NCBI GenBank assembly: GCA_009704445.1
Contig: WLED01000047.1
Coordinates: 1-8,414, forward strand
DNA from: Actinomycetota bacterium
GTDB lineage: Bacteria; Actinomycetota; Actinomycetes; Nanopelagicales; Nanopelagicaceae
Length of the DNA: 8,414 bases
Direction: 5' to 3'
This document shows, one piece after another, positions 8,307 to 8,414 of the stretch. The notes under the pieces were generated by a model. That model saw nothing but the letters and a program-made list of their open reading frames with translations, ran no database searches and had not been told where the DNA came from. A program made the position numbers and the translations under genes. How positions within the stretch are numbered: the first letter of the stretch is position 1; each line of letters starts with the position of its first letter.

Positions 8307-8336
8307 CTAAACCAGTTTACGGTTAGAATGGCTAAC
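8307..8336 (+). repeat. Overlapping inverted repeats between pyk and the tRNA
   Basis: GTTAG (8322-8326) and CTAAC (8332-8336) form a perfect 5-bp stem with loop AATGG. The same central GGTTAG (8321-8326) can also pair upstream with CTAAACC (8307-8313) if one A is bulged. The two hairpins exclude each other. Neither is followed by a T run, so this is not a convincing intrinsic terminator for pyk, and none other was found in the 51-base gap. Confidence 0.3.
8324..8329 (+). promoter_or_regulatory. Candidate -10 box of the tRNA promoter
   Basis: TAGAAT matches the -10 consensus at five of six bases and would start transcription near 8336, about 6 bases before the mature tRNA. Only a poor -35 (TTCCGA, 8300-8305, 18-base spacer) is visible. 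Confidence 0.4.
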
Positions 8337-8341
8337 TTAAG

Positions 8342-8414
8342 GCCTCGGTACTCCAACGGTAGAGAGGGCAGTCTCAAACACTGCATAGTGTCGGTTCGAA
8401 TCCGACTCGGGGCA
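8342..8414 (+). tRNA. tRNA with anticodon CAA (leucine UUG by anticodon), short variable loop
   Basis: The 73 bases fold into a complete cloverleaf. The acceptor stem is 8342-8348 with 8407-8413, seven pairs including two G-U. T8 and A9 (8349-8350) follow. The D stem is 8351-8353 with 8364-8366, with a C-A mismatch closing it, and the D loop has A14 and G18-G19 (8358-8359). The anticodon stem GCAGT/ACTGC (8368-8372, 8380-8384) is perfect and encloses CTCAAAC, so with T33 the anticodon is CAA (8375-8377). The variable loop is only 5 bases (8385-8389). The T stem GTCGG/CCGAC (8390-8394, 8402-8406) holds the loop TTCGAAT. The discriminator is A at 8414, the last base of the window, so whether CCA is encoded cannot be seen. 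The anticodon means leucine and A73 agrees, but bacterial leucine tRNAs normally have a long variable arm. A15 can pair with T48, as in class I tRNAs. The fold is secure; the amino acid is not. Confidence 0.85.

Overview
The window looks like a piece of a compact, fairly AT-rich actinobacterial chromosome (GC roughly in the mid-40s by eye). The GltB, GltD and pyruvate kinase sequences are of actinobacterial type, and the order gltB-gltD-pyk, with spacings of a few bases, fits that phylum. Low GC together with tight packing recalls streamlined freshwater Actinobacteria (Nanopelagicales, the acI lineage), but this placement is inference and was not tested by a search.

Layout: bases 1-44 probably hold the last codons of an upstream gene. 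A VIT1/CCC1-family iron/manganese transporter follows (60-767). A 108-base spacer (768-875) carries a candidate promoter, two short inverted repeats and a clear ribosome binding site. Then comes gltB (876-5393), whose end overlaps gltD (5386-6840) by 8 bases. Pyruvate kinase (6851-8290) starts 10 bases after gltD. A 51-base gap leads to a tRNA gene (8342-8414) that runs to the last base of the window. All genes are on the plus strand.

How they work together: gltB and gltD encode the two subunits of NADPH-dependent glutamate synthase, which uses glutamine and 2-oxoglutarate to make two glutamates. Pyruvate kinase makes pyruvate and ATP from phosphoenolpyruvate, feeding the carbon that becomes 2-oxoglutarate. 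The three are probably co-transcribed. The transporter may be a separate unit; GltBD carries three iron-sulfur clusters, so an iron link is conceivable but unproven.

The protein genes are intact and ordinary. The most unusual item is the tRNA: it folds as a standard short-variable-loop (class I) cloverleaf, yet its anticodon loop reads CAA, the leucine UUG anticodon, and bacterial leucine tRNAs normally have a long variable arm (class II). I saw no mobile element, CRISPR array, phage gene or clear new system.
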